A DNA stretch of 64,000 nt from Variovorax paradoxus (GCF_024734665.1 NZ_CP102931.1:2850001-2914000), one strand, 5' to 3'; positions 48,050-56,957 are shown, counted from the first letter of the stretch. Translations and numbers: made by a program. The notes: a model not told the origin generated them from the letters alone.

Positions 48050-49633
48050 TCACGACGAGCTGGGCACAGCCTGCATCAGCAGCGTCAGCGCCTTTCGCAG
48101 GCTTGTGGCCGACGCGCGCTCCCCCTTGTCATAGCCAAGCCGCACCACCACCAGGTCGTGCGAAGGAACGATCAGCACCGTCTGCCCGCCCGCACCCAGC
48201 ATGTAGTACGCCGTGGTCGGCACCGGCCAGGTGCTCGCACCGTTGATCGCGCCGTTGAGCCAGAAGAAGCCGCCGTAGATCGGGCGCTTGTCGGCAGCCC
48301 AGGCCGGCGCCAGGGTGCTCACGAACTTGACGAAGCCCTCGGGCAGGATTCGTTCGCCGTTCCAGACGCCGTCCTGCAGATACAGGTTGGCCAGTCGTGC
48401 CCAGTCGCGCCCCGACATGAAGTCGTAGCCCTGCGCCAGGAAGTTGCCGTACGGATCGGTCTCCAGCGTCATCGTGCGGATGCCGATCTTGTCGAACAGG
48501 TTTCTCTGCGGGAACGACAGGTACTCTTCGCCGCGCTTCTCCACGGCAAGGCGGATCAGGTAGTTTGCGAGCACCGGGTCGGTGTTGCGATAGCGGCCGA
48601 TGGTGTTGGGCGGCCATTGCTGCGGACGCGTGGCTGCATAGTTGAACGAGTTGATGCGGCCGGTGTAGAGATAGATGTGGTCGGGGTAGGTGCCGTTGGG
48701 GTCGAAGTCCGGATCGTCCGGCGCCTTGATGCGCAGTCCGCTCGACATGTGCAGGATGTCCTGGATCTTGATTTCCTTGCGCTTGTCGTCCGCTCCCTGC
48801 CATTCCGGAATGGGCGCCGGCTGGTCGAGCCGGTACTCGCCCTGCTTCATCAGCACGCCCAGCATCGTCGCGGTCACGCTCTTGCCCATCGACCACGATT
48901 CGAGCGGCGTACTTGCCGTGATGCCGTTCATGTAGCGCTCGCCGACGATGCGCCCTTTGTGCGTGACGATGAAGGCTGCGGTGTAGGCCTCCGGCAGCTC
49001 GAAGGCCGCATCGACTGCCTGGTTCACTTTCGTCGTGTCGATGCCGGGCGCGGGGCCGGCGGGCATCACGTCGCCCATGGGCCATGCCTGTGTCGAGGGA
49101 TCGGGGAGTGCGCTCGTCACCGCTACCGGCGTGAAGAACACGTCGTCCCTGTCAGGTGGAAGCGTGATGCAGCCCTGCGAGCCGTAGTAGCGCGCCACCA
49201 GTGTCGGACCGTTCGGGATGGCGATGCGGACTTCCTTCTTGACGCGGTCGACCACCGGCTTGCCCACTTTCTTGCGCTGGTCGTAAGGGCCGGTGAAGTA
49301 GCCGACGCTCTCGGCGGCGACGTCGGGGTCAAGGCCGGTGATGAACGCGGCGGAGCACATCGTCTTGGCGTAGCCCGAGGTGTTGTGTTCCAGGGGATCG
49401 CCGGGCGGCGGGACGTAGGGCGTGTTGAGTTCGTAGCTTCTGGCGCGGGCGATGAGGGCTTCGCGTGCCGGCAGCTCTGGGGTGCTTGTGGTCGGTGTGG
49501 TTCCGCCCGCGGCGGGGAGTATGCCGATGCCCCCGCCTCCACCACCTCCACCGCCGCCTCCACATGAAGTCAAAGCCACTACAAGAAGCGCGCCTGTTGC
49601 AATGGCAAGAGGGACGCGGGCAAACCTCGTCAT
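48050..49633 (-). CDS. Beta-lactamase-family serine hydrolase, lipoprotein with poly-Gly linker
   Basis: A 527-residue class C beta-lactamase/DD-peptidase-fold hydrolase. The signal peptide ends in lipobox LTSC, followed by a run of 11 glycines and a Thr/Pro-rich linker. Active-site motifs: Ser-x-x-Lys in ESWSMGKSVTAT and Tyr-x-Asn in GRYRNTDP. Similar proteins are 6-aminohexanoate-dimer hydrolase-like (NylB) esterases/amidases. Substrate unknown. Same strand as the following LysR gene, with an ~80 bp gap. Confidence 0.87.
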   Translation of the reverse strand: MTRFARVPLAIATGALLVVALTSCGGGGGGGGGGGIGILPAAGGTTPTTSTPELPAREALIARARSYELNTPYVPPPGDPLEHNTSGYAKTMCSAAFITGLDPDVAAESVGYFTGPYDQRKKVGKPVVDRVKKEVRIAIPNGPTLVARYYGSQGCITLPPDRDDVFFTPVAVTSALPDPSTQAWPMGDVMPAGPAPGIDTTKVNQAVDAAFELPEAYTAAFIVTHKGRIVGERYMNGITASTPLESWSMGKSVTATMLGVLMKQGEYRLDQPAPIPEWQGADDKRKEIKIQDILHMSSGLRIKAPDDPDFDPNGTYPDHIYLYTGRINSFNYAATRPQQWPPNTIGRYRNTDPVLANYLIRLAVEKRGEEYLSFPQRNLFDKIGIRTMTLETDPYGNFLAQGYDFMSGRDWARLANLYLQDGVWNGERILPEGFVKFVSTLAPAWAADKRPIYGGFFWLNGAINGASTWPVPTTAYYMLGAGGQTVLIVPSHDLVVVRLGYDKGERASATSLRKALTLLMQAVPSSS

Positions 49634-49713
49634 GAACTCTCCTCACTTTATTGTTGGTGCCGGAGTCTCCATGAGAAACGTAACGACCTGCAAGCCTGGC
49701 GTTCAGCTTTTTC

Positions 49714-50640
49714 TCAGCCTGTGGTGGCCTGCGACGCGATCCACTCCCACACGGCGCGGATGGCCGGCTCGTTCTCCCTCCCGTTCGCAACCGCAAGAAA
49801 GTAGCTGCCGGTTTCGAGCGCGGGCCCGAAGGGCTGCACCAGCGCGCCGCTGCGAAGCTCTTCGGCCGACAGCGTGAGGCTCAGCAACGCCACGCCATGG
49901 CCGGCGAGGGCGGCCAGCGTCGCGTGCGTCTCGTCGGAAAACGACAGGCCCGAGGCCTTCATCGCACGCCCTCTCGGCGGTGCGATGCCGGCTTCGCGAA
50001 ACCAGCGCGGCCACACGGCGGGTGCGAGCGCCTGTGGCTGCCAGTCGCAATGGATCAACTGGTGCCTCGGCAGGTCTGCTGCGCGCTTCAAGCCCAGCAT
50101 CGGGCTGCACAGCGGTGCATAGCGCTCGGGCATCACCTCGCGCGACACCAGCCCCGGCCAGTTGCCACGGCCCGAGCGCACCGCGATGTCGGCATCGCCG
50201 CGCGCCAGGTCGACCAGGGTGTCGCTCGCATGCAGCCGCAGTTCGACTCCGGGGCAGGCCTTGCGGAACGCCTCCATGCGCGGCAGCACCCAGCGTGCGG
50301 CGAACGCGGTGTTGGTGGTGAGAGTGACGGCCTGCGATGCGGCGGGGCGGCGCAGCTTGTCGACGCCGGCTTCGAGCACGTCGAAGCCCATGCGCAGGTC
50401 GTCGAACAGTCGCTGGCCCGCGGGCGTCAGCGCGAGCTGCCGCGTGAGCCGGCGAAACAGCGGCTGGCCCAGCGTGTCTTCGAGCGCACGCACCTGGTGG
50501 CTGATGGCCGATGGCGTAACCGAGAGTTCGAGCGCCGCGCGCTGAAAGCTCAGGTGTGCGGCCGCGGCCTCGAAAGCGCGCAGCGACAGCAGCGGAGGCA
50601 GCCGGCGGGGAGGGCGAATAGATGAGCCAATCTCGTTCAT
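49714..50640 (-). CDS. LysR family regulator, GcvA-like (module 2)
   Basis: A 308-residue LTTR paralogous to the module 1 regulator: RRLPPLLSLRAFEAAAAHLS, ALELSVTPSAISHQVRALED and LFRRLTRQLALTPAGQRLF, then an effector domain with GDADIAVRSGRGNWPGL. The start MNEIGSSIRPP gives seven extra residues relative to its paralog. Divergent from the second azoR and its likely regulator. Confidence 0.92.
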   Translation of the reverse strand: MNEIGSSIRPPRRLPPLLSLRAFEAAAAHLSFQRAALELSVTPSAISHQVRALEDTLGQPLFRRLTRQLALTPAGQRLFDDLRMGFDVLEAGVDKLRRPAASQAVTLTTNTAFAARWVLPRMEAFRKACPGVELRLHASDTLVDLARGDADIAVRSGRGNWPGLVSREVMPERYAPLCSPMLGLKRAADLPRHQLIHCDWQPQALAPAVWPRWFREAGIAPPRGRAMKASGLSFSDETHATLAALAGHGVALLSLTLSAEELRSGALVQPFGPALETGSYFLAVANGRENEPAIRAVWEWIASQATTG

Positions 50641-50646
50641 AGGCGG

Positions 50647-50662
50647 AGAAATCGTCGTTTGT
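50647..50662 (+). promoter_or_regulatory. 16-nt motif shared by both LysR/azoR divergent regions (copy 2)
   Basis: AGAAATCGTCGTTTGT, read from lysR toward azoR as in module 1. It lies six bases from the chosen LysR ATG. Its distance to the codon for the conserved LPPL leucine is 45 bases, identical to module 1. Confidence 0.6.
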
Positions 50663-50748
50663 GATGGCAGGACTGCATCCGTAGATTCAAGGTCTGCGCG
50701 CCATTCTGGCAGCGCGGAACGAAAGACATCCATTCATCCATCAAAACC

Positions 50749-51450
50749 ATGACCATGAACCTTCTTCACATCGACGCCAGCGCCCGTCCGGGCCGTTCCG
50801 ATACCGATCTGCACGGCTCGCACACGCGCCGCCTCTCCGCGCGTTTTGTCGAGCGCTGGCGCAAGGCGCGCTCCGACGACCGCATCGACTACCTCGACGT
50901 GGGCCGGCAGCCGCCCGCGCACGTCGACGGCCGCTGGATCCATGCGGCCTTCACACCACCGGCCGCGCGCGAGCCGTGGATGGCCGAAGCGCTTGCCGAG
51001 AGCGACCTGCTGGTCGACCAGCTCATTGCAGCCGACGTTGTCGTGATCGGCCTGCCCATGTACAACTTCAGCGTGCCCGCGCAGTTCAAGGCCTGGATCG
51101 ACAACATCGTGCGCGTGGGCCGCACCTTCGGCTTCGACCGTTCGCGCGGCGCGGTGCCGTACTGGCCGCTGTTGGCGGACGCGGGTAAGCGCGTGGTGCT
51201 GCTCGGCGCGCGCGGCGACCACGGCTACGACGCCGGCGGGCGCATCGCGCATCTCAACCACACCGAGGGCAGCGTGCGTTCGGTGCTCGGCTACATCGGC
51301 ATCACCGATGTGTTCGAGACTGCGGTGGAGTCCGACGAGTTCGGCGGCGAGCAGCTCGCGCAGTCGATGCGGCTTGCGGAGCAGCGCGTGGACGAGCTCG
51401 TCGATGTGTTGACAGCTACTGACACCACGCTGTCAGCAGCGGCGGCATAG
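50749..51450 (+). CDS. azoR: FMN-dependent NADH-azoreductase (module 2)
   Basis: A 233-residue paralog of the module 1 azoreductase. Landmarks LLHIDASARPGRSDTDLHGS, LPMYNFSVPAQFKAWIDNIV and LLGARGDHGYDAGG. Two ATGs six bases apart (50749, 50755) are both possible. The region following SRGAVPYWPLLADAGKRV differs most from the other copy, so substrate range may differ. Downstream thioesterase gene is 29 bp away. Confidence 0.92.
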   Translation: MTMNLLHIDASARPGRSDTDLHGSHTRRLSARFVERWRKARSDDRIDYLDVGRQPPAHVDGRWIHAAFTPPAAREPWMAEALAESDLLVDQLIAADVVVIGLPMYNFSVPAQFKAWIDNIVRVGRTFGFDRSRGAVPYWPLLADAGKRVVLLGARGDHGYDAGGRIAHLNHTEGSVRSVLGYIGITDVFETAVESDEFGGEQLAQSMRLAEQRVDELVDVLTATDTTLSAAAA

Positions 51451-51479
51451 GATTTTTCGCTCTACTTCTGGAGCAAAAA

Positions 51480-51887
51480 ATGACGACCGACCCTTTGCCA
51501 GAGCGCCTTCCCCGCCCGCCCACCGCCGAGCTCTTCGGCCAGCGCGTGCTCGGATTCGACAAGGAAAAGGGAACGATCCGCTTGAGCTTCGTGGCCACCG
51601 ATGCATTCCTCAACCCTGCGGGCGCGGTGCAGGGCGGCATCCTCGTCGCGATGCTCGACGACACGATGGGGCCGGCGTTGTGGGTCATGAATGGCGAAGA
51701 GACTTACTCCGTCACCATCGACCTCAGCGTGTCTTTTCTGGCGGCCGCGAAGCCCGGCCTGCTGTATGGCGAAGGCAGGGTCGTGCAGCGCGGCAAGACC
51801 ATCGCTTTTCTCGAGGCGCAACTGAGCGATCCGGACGGCCGCATCGTGGCGCGCTCCACGGCCAGCGCGCGCGTGGTGAAGGCCTGA
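51480..51887 (+). CDS. PaaI-type hotdog thioesterase
   Basis: A 135-residue hotdog-fold protein with FLNPAGAVQGGILVAMLDDT (the HGG position here reads QGG, so the usual His is Gln) and YSVTIDLSVSFL. Probably an acyl-CoA thioesterase; the His-to-Gln change may alter activity. Convergent with ubiG, four bases apart. Confidence 0.8.
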   Translation: MTTDPLPERLPRPPTAELFGQRVLGFDKEKGTIRLSFVATDAFLNPAGAVQGGILVAMLDDTMGPALWVMNGEETYSVTIDLSVSFLAAAKPGLLYGEGRVVQRGKTIAFLEAQLSDPDGRIVARSTASARVVKA

Positions 51888-51891
51888 TGGC

Positions 51892-52599
51892 TCAATCCTT
51901 CTTCTGCATGGCAAGCAGGTAGCCCACGCGCAGCGAACGGTGCAGCCTGAAGTTGCGGGTGAACAGGTTGTAGCCCAGGCCGCGCTGGTCCCGCAGCACG
52001 AGGCCGGCGCTGGCGGCCGCGCCCTTGAGTTCGTCCGGGCGGATGAGCTTGCGGTAGTCGTGCGTGCCGCGCGGCAGGATGCGCAGCACCTGCTCCGCGC
52101 CGAAGATCGCGATCAGCCATGCCCACGGCGTGCGGTTGATGGTGGAGAAAAAGACCCAGCCTCCGGGCTTCGCCATGCGGGCGCAGGCGTCGATCACGGC
52201 CGCTGGCGACGGCACGTGCTCGAGCATCTCCATGCAGGTGACGACATCGAACTTCGCCTCGTTGCCGATGGCCAGGTCTTCGGCGGAAATGGCCTGGTAG
52301 GTCACGCTTGCTGCGCTGCTGCGTGCATGAAGTGTTGCGACCTTCAGCGGCTTGTCGGCCAGGTCGATGCCGAGCACGTCCGCGCCCCGGTGCGCCATCG
52401 ACTCGGCCAGGATGCCGCCGCCGCAACCGACGTCGAGCACCTTGCGGCCGTTCAGCGGGCTGAGCTTGTCGATCCAGTCCAGCCGCAGCGGATTGATCTC
52501 GTGCAGGGGGCGGAATTCAGACTGCGGGTCCCACCAGCGGTCGGCCAGAGCCTGGAATCTGGCCAGTTCGGCGGGGTCGAAGTTGGATGCTGCGCTCAT
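51892..52599 (-). CDS. ubiG: Ubiquinone biosynthesis O-methyltransferase UbiG
   Basis: A 235-residue SAM-dependent methyltransferase, close in length and sequence to UbiG, which does both O-methylations in ubiquinone synthesis. Landmarks ALADRWWDPQSEFRPLHEIN, the SAM motif LDVGCGGGILAESMAHRGAD, TCMEMLEHVPSP and RGTHDYRKLIRPDEL. Start MSAASNFDPAELARF is family-typical. It follows the DCC-family gene on the same strand by ~16 bp, and both face an ArsR regulator, an unusual setting for a housekeeping ubiG. Confidence 0.9.
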   Translation of the reverse strand: MSAASNFDPAELARFQALADRWWDPQSEFRPLHEINPLRLDWIDKLSPLNGRKVLDVGCGGGILAESMAHRGADVLGIDLADKPLKVATLHARSSAASVTYQAISAEDLAIGNEAKFDVVTCMEMLEHVPSPAAVIDACARMAKPGGWVFFSTINRTPWAWLIAIFGAEQVLRILPRGTHDYRKLIRPDELKGAAASAGLVLRDQRGLGYNLFTRNFRLHRSLRVGYLLAMQKKD

Positions 52600-52615
52600 G
52601 GTTCTTCTCCTTGGT

Positions 52616-52999
52616 TTACCAATGACCCCGCGACCGGTTCCAGCGGTAGAGCTGGTGCGCGAAGAGGTTGTAGAGCCAGGCGCCGAGCGTTCGCAGCCCG
52701 GGCCACTGAAGCGGCCTTGCCAGCCAGCGCCATCGCGGAGCAAGGGCCAGCACGCCGGCGATGGCGTCGGCACCGATGCGCGTGGCGCCCGAGGTGTCGA
52801 CGAGGTGCAGGCGTTCGCGCACGTCCTCCAGCTGCAGGCCCAGCGGTTCGAGTACTTCGGGCCGGGTGTGCACGTCGATCCACTCGACGCTTGCGTCCGG
52901 TGTTTTCTCGCGCATGGCGCAAACGCCGGCATCACAGACGGGACAGGCACTGTTGTAGTAGACAACCGTGCGCGGGGGAGGGGCGGTGGGTGCTTGCAT
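52616..52999 (-). CDS. DCC-family (DUF393) thiol-disulfide oxidoreductase-like protein
   Basis: A 127-residue protein with Cys-x-x-Cys in VVYYNSACPVCDAGV at the N-terminus, where DCC proteins have DGDCPLC; here the first Asp is absent. The rest (LHLVDTSGATRIGADAIAG, then LYNLFAHQLYRWNR) follows the family. The start MQAPTAPP has AGGAG nine bases upstream; a longer ATG reading (53023) lacks one. Upstream of ubiG in the same unit and divergent from arsR. Confidence 0.85.
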   Translation of the reverse strand: MQAPTAPPPRTVVYYNSACPVCDAGVCAMREKTPDASVEWIDVHTRPEVLEPLGLQLEDVRERLHLVDTSGATRIGADAIAGVLALAPRWRWLARPLQWPGLRTLGAWLYNLFAHQLYRWNRSRGHW

Positions 53000-53033
53000 G
53001 TCGTCGGCTCCTGTTCGGGCCATTCTGCCATCT

Positions 53034-53063
53034 ATTTAGCTAAATGGCTAAATAACTAATTAG
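53034..53063. promoter_or_regulatory. AT-rich palindromic operator for the ArsR regulator
   Basis: ATTTAGCTAAAT (53034-53045) is a perfect 12-bp palindrome, and CTAATTAG (53056-53063) is a perfect 8-bp one; between them sits GGCTAAATAA. It lies in the 96-bp divergent gap between the DCC-ubiG unit and the ArsR gene. This is one of the most AT-rich spots in the window and fits an ArsR-type operator controlling both directions. Confidence 0.65.
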
Positions 53064-53095
53064 AGAATTGCCTACTCGCGAGCTAAACTGAACCG

Positions 53096-53422
53096 ATGGA
53101 AAAAGTTTTCGAAGCGCTTGCCTCCACGCCGCGGCGCAAGATCCTGGCGTACCTGTCGGAGACCGAACTGTCGGCCGGCGACATTGCCTCGCGCTTCGAT
53201 ATGACCAAGCCTTCGCTCTCCAAGCACCTGAAGATCCTCGAAGGCGCGGGGCTGGTAAAGGCTGAGAAGCGCGGCCAGTTCGTGTTCTACAGCCTGCAGC
53301 GAGAGAGCCTGGCCAACACGCTGACCGGCTTCGTACAGGCGGTCTGCCCGGTGTCGAAGGCGCTGAAGAAAGAAAGCCGCGCCCTGGCCAGCAAGCGCTC
53401 GGCGGATTCCTCAGGCGCCTGA
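53096..53422 (+). CDS. ArsR family transcriptional regulator
   Basis: A 108-residue winged-helix repressor: VFEALASTPRRKILAYLSET, SRFDMTKPSLSKHLKILEGA and VKAEKRGQFVFYSLQ. No CxC or clustered metal ligands are seen in the recognition helix; a single Cys lies near the C-terminus (AVCPVSK). So it is not an obvious arsenic/metal sensor. It probably autoregulates and controls the divergent DCC-ubiG unit through the palindromes between them. Confidence 0.9.
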   Translation: MEKVFEALASTPRRKILAYLSETELSAGDIASRFDMTKPSLSKHLKILEGAGLVKAEKRGQFVFYSLQRESLANTLTGFVQAVCPVSKALKKESRALASKRSADSSGA

Positions 53423-53604
53423 CGCAGCGCCCCTCGCTGTTTCCTTCCTGGAAGGCAAAAAAGTACTGCAAAGGAATTCATTTTTCTGCCGCGCCACGCG
53501 GTTCACCGGAGCCTGTGTCCCGGAGTCTTTCTCCGCGCGCGGAACGCACCGATACTCTGCCCGGAAACTCCCCGCCGGCAACGTACCGGCTCCGAACAAG
53601 TTCA

Positions 53605-56382
53605 ATGACTCCAACAGGCTTCTCGAAAATCCGCTTCGGTTTGCACACGCGCCTGAGCCTCGGCGTGGCAGCAGTGGTTCTGCTGACCACTTTCGCCATC
53701 GCCACCTTCGCCCTGCACCTGGTCAAGAGCAACATGCGCGCCTCGATCGCGACCGAGGAGGTCGCCCGCGTGGGTGCCATCGCGGATGCGATCGACCAGA
53801 AATTCGGCAGCCGCCGGATCCTGCTGCAAACCTTTGGCGGCAGCGTGGAAGCGCAGGACCTCCAGGGCGCCGCGCTGCAGGCCTTTCTTGAGAAGCACGG
53901 CTCGCTGCGCAAGGCTTTCGACAACGTTGCGTTCCTCGACACGGACGGCAACCTGGTGGCCAACCTGAACGGCGTGCAGGCAATCGGCAAGGTGAACGTA
54001 AAGGACCGCCCCTACTTCCAGCAGACGGTCGCTTCCAAGGCCGGCCTCGTGTCCGAGCCCTACCGCAATCGCCTCAACGGACTGGCGCAGGTAGCCATCA
54101 CCGAGCCGGTGCTCGACAACACGGGGCAGGTGAGGTTCGTGATCTCCGGCGCCATCAACCTGAAGGACCGGAACATCCTGGGCGCGCTCGGCGATGTCAG
54201 GTTCGGCAAGACCGGCTATCTGTTCGTGATGACCGTGGACGGCATCGTCGTCGACCATCCGCAGACTTCGCGCATCCTGAACCAGGTCCAGACGGATGGC
54301 CGCGGCAATGCCGAGATCCTGCGCGCGATGGCCGGTTTCCAGGGCTCGAGCGAGGGCATCAACGATGCCGGCGTGCCCGCCCTCTATGCCTTCGACCGCA
54401 CCGAGCAGACCAACTGGATCGTCGGCGCCATGTATCCGCGCAGCGAGGCCTTCGCGAGCATCGACGCCATCGAGCGCGGTGCATTGTTCGGGGCGATGGT
54501 GCTCGCGCTGTTCGCGGGCGCGCTGGCCCTGGGCGTGGCGCGCCGGCAGCTGAAGCCGCTGTCGGAGCTGCATCGGCACATGCAGTCCACGAAGGAAGCA
54601 CCCGCAGCCGCCGCCGAGCCGCGCAGCAGTTACGCCCCCGACGAGATCGGCGATCTCGCGCGCACCTTCGACGAGCTGATGGCGCAGCGGCGCGCCATCG
54701 AGCTCAGCCTTGCGCGCAGCGAGGCGCAGGTGCGCACCATTGCCGACAACATCCCGGCGATGGTTTCTCATGTAGACGCATCGCTGCGCTACACCTTCGT
54801 CAACGCGCACGTGCGAGCCCTGCACAACAACGCAGCGCTGGTGGGGCGCCTGATGCCCGAGGTGCGCGGCGCCGCGGACTTTGCGCTCGTGGAGCCGCAC
54901 TTCATGCGCGCGCTGGCCGGTGAAACGGTGATCCTCGAGAAGTCGGGCGACCCGGCCCTGGGCATCGGCAACCGCACCTTCAAGGCTCACTACATTCCCG
55001 ACGTCGATGCCGACGGCGTGGTGTGCGGCGTGTTCTCGATGACCTTCGACATCACCGAAGAAGTGAACATCCGCCGGGCCCTGACCGAGCAGGAAAAGCT
55101 GCTGCGCGACGTGACCGACAGCATTCCGGCGCTGGTCGGCTATTTCGACCGCGAGCAGAACTGCCTGTTCGCCAACATCCGGGCGCGGCAGATGGCGGGC
55201 CTGAGCGAAGGCGCGCCGCTGCAGGGCACGACCATGCGTTCTGCCCTCGGCAGGGCGGTGTACGCGCAGCACAAGCCCTACCTTCCCGTGCTGTTCTCCG
55301 GCAAGAAAGTGCGCTTTCCGGTGCGTGCACCCATCCACGGCAGGGAGGGGTACTTCCAGGTCAACCTCATACCTGACAAGAACCTGCGCGGCGAGGTCGT
55401 GGGCTTCTACCTGATGTCTTTCAACATCACGGCGCTGAAGGAAGCGGAGCTGCGCCAGGCCGAGAGCGAGCTGCGCCTGCGCGCCATCACCGACAACATG
55501 CCGGCGCTGATCACCTACATCGACCGCGAGGAGAAGATCACCTTCGCCAACGCCACCAGCCGCGAATGGCTCGGGCTCGATCCGGTCCAGGTGCTGGGGC
55601 GCCACGTGCAGGAGGTGTCGGGCCGAGATATGTACCTGTCGCGCCAGCCGATGCTCGCCCGGGCGCTGTCCGGCGAGCGGGTGGAGTTCGAAACCAGCAC
55701 TCAACGCGCGGGGTTCGACCGCATCACGCAGGTGATCTATGTGCCCGACGTGCGCGCCGATGGGGCGACGCACGGCATCTTCTCGCTGGCGCTCGACATC
55801 ACGGCGCTGAAGGTGGTGGAGCACAAGCTCATCGAGCTGGCGCGGCTCGACACGCTCACCAGCCTGCCCAACCGGCTGGCTTTCAACGAGTACCTGCCTG
55901 AAGCGGTGCTGCGTGGGCAGCTCACCGGCCATGCAATGGCGCTGATGTTCCTCGACATCGACCACTTCAAGGCCATCAACGACACGATGGGCCACGCGGT
56001 GGGCGATGCGGTGCTGGCGGAATACGCACGGCGCTTGCTGGGCTGCGTGCGCGGCACCGACATGGTGGCCCGGCTGGCCGGTGACGAGTTCGTGCTGGTG
56101 CTCGAGGGCCTGAATGCGCCGGGCACCGCGGCCACGGTGGCGGCCAAGGTCGTGGAAAGCATCCGCACGCCGCCCTTCGTGGTGGACGGCCAGCGCATCG
56201 AGGTGACGACCAGCATCGGCATCGCGTATCACCGCGCGGCCGATTCTTCCGTCACTGCCGAAGAACTGCTGGCGCGGGCCGACGTCGCGCTCTACAACGC
56301 CAAGGCGGCGGGACGCAACCGGTTCGAGTTTTTCATGCCGATGGAAGAGGCGCGCAGCGATTCGCCTACGCGGCAGCACTGA
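53605..56382 (+). CDS. CACHE-PAS3-GGDEF diguanylate cyclase, membrane-bound
   Basis: A 925-residue signalling protein. A transmembrane helix (LGVAAVVLLTTFAIATFAL) is followed by a periplasmic double-CACHE sensor (about 45-275) and a second helix (GALFGAMVLALFAGALALGV, about 290-310). A HAMP-like linker, three PAS domains (about 385-505, 510-635, 640-765) and a GGDEF domain (about 770-915) follow. The signature is AGDEF (about 825) with an RGTD inhibitory site before it. AGDEF is found in some active cyclases. No EAL domain. MTPTGFSKIRFGLHTR is the best start. Second c-di-GMP gene in the window. Confidence 0.9.
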   Translation: MTPTGFSKIRFGLHTRLSLGVAAVVLLTTFAIATFALHLVKSNMRASIATEEVARVGAIADAIDQKFGSRRILLQTFGGSVEAQDLQGAALQAFLEKHGSLRKAFDNVAFLDTDGNLVANLNGVQAIGKVNVKDRPYFQQTVASKAGLVSEPYRNRLNGLAQVAITEPVLDNTGQVRFVISGAINLKDRNILGALGDVRFGKTGYLFVMTVDGIVVDHPQTSRILNQVQTDGRGNAEILRAMAGFQGSSEGINDAGVPALYAFDRTEQTNWIVGAMYPRSEAFASIDAIERGALFGAMVLALFAGALALGVARRQLKPLSELHRHMQSTKEAPAAAAEPRSSYAPDEIGDLARTFDELMAQRRAIELSLARSEAQVRTIADNIPAMVSHVDASLRYTFVNAHVRALHNNAALVGRLMPEVRGAADFALVEPHFMRALAGETVILEKSGDPALGIGNRTFKAHYIPDVDADGVVCGVFSMTFDITEEVNIRRALTEQEKLLRDVTDSIPALVGYFDREQNCLFANIRARQMAGLSEGAPLQGTTMRSALGRAVYAQHKPYLPVLFSGKKVRFPVRAPIHGREGYFQVNLIPDKNLRGEVVGFYLMSFNITALKEAELRQAESELRLRAITDNMPALITYIDREEKITFANATSREWLGLDPVQVLGRHVQEVSGRDMYLSRQPMLARALSGERVEFETSTQRAGFDRITQVIYVPDVRADGATHGIFSLALDITALKVVEHKLIELARLDTLTSLPNRLAFNEYLPEAVLRGQLTGHAMALMFLDIDHFKAINDTMGHAVGDAVLAEYARRLLGCVRGTDMVARLAGDEFVLVLEGLNAPGTAATVAAKVVESIRTPPFVVDGQRIEVTTSIGIAYHRAADSSVTAEELLARADVALYNAKAAGRNRFEFFMPMEEARSDSPTRQH

Positions 56383-56398
56383 TCATCCTGGCGGCTGC

Positions 56399-56920
56399 TC
56401 ATGGCCGGCCCAGCACGTGGTTCTCGTGGCGGCCTTCGCCCAGTGCGAACCAGGTCGTGCCCTTTCTGGCGAACCCGTGCTTCTCGTAGAAGCGGCACGC
56501 CCTTTGGTTCTGGACGTTGACCGTCAGCCACAGAGCATCGTTGCCCGTCCGATCGTGGACTGTGGCGCTGGCCCTGTCGAGCAGCGCGGAGCCCACGCCT
56601 GAGCGGGTGAACGCCTCTTGCACGTAGAGCGTGCAGAGCTCGGTGCTGGCGGAGGGAACAAGGGCCTGCCGCGCGCCGAAGCGCAGGCGCGCATAGCCGA
56701 CGAGATGTGTGTCGGCCTCGGCGACGATCAAGGCGGTGTCTGCGTCGTTCGTCCACGCGATGAACGCGGCCGGCGTGAACTGGTCAAGCACATAGCGCGC
56801 GAGCAGGTCGTTCACGCCATCGGTCGCGTAGGTGGTGAGCCAGACCTGGATCGACAACGCTGCCAGCGCAGGAGCGTCGGCGGCGATGGCGGGGCGGGTG
56901 ATGAGGGGAGCGTTGCGCAT
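56399..56920 (-). CDS. GNAT family N-acetyltransferase
   Basis: A 173-residue acetyltransferase: ITRPAIAADAPALAALSIQV at the start, the acetyl-CoA loop CTLYVQEAFTRSGVGSALLD, and VNVQNQRACRFYEKHGFARK near the end. Substrate unknown. Converges on the GGDEF gene 16 bp away. Confidence 0.88.
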   Translation of the reverse strand: MRNAPLITRPAIAADAPALAALSIQVWLTTYATDGVNDLLARYVLDQFTPAAFIAWTNDADTALIVAEADTHLVGYARLRFGARQALVPSASTELCTLYVQEAFTRSGVGSALLDRASATVHDRTGNDALWLTVNVQNQRACRFYEKHGFARKGTTWFALGEGRHENHVLGRP

Positions 56921-56957
56921 GCGGGATTCTGCAATCCCTTCACCGCCCCGGAGAGGA

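Noticed and set aside
51450..51482. TTTTTCGCTC...GAGCAAAAAA inverted repeat before the thioesterase ATG
   Set aside because: Short GC core and it overlaps the ribosome site; could be chance, so not listed as a terminator.
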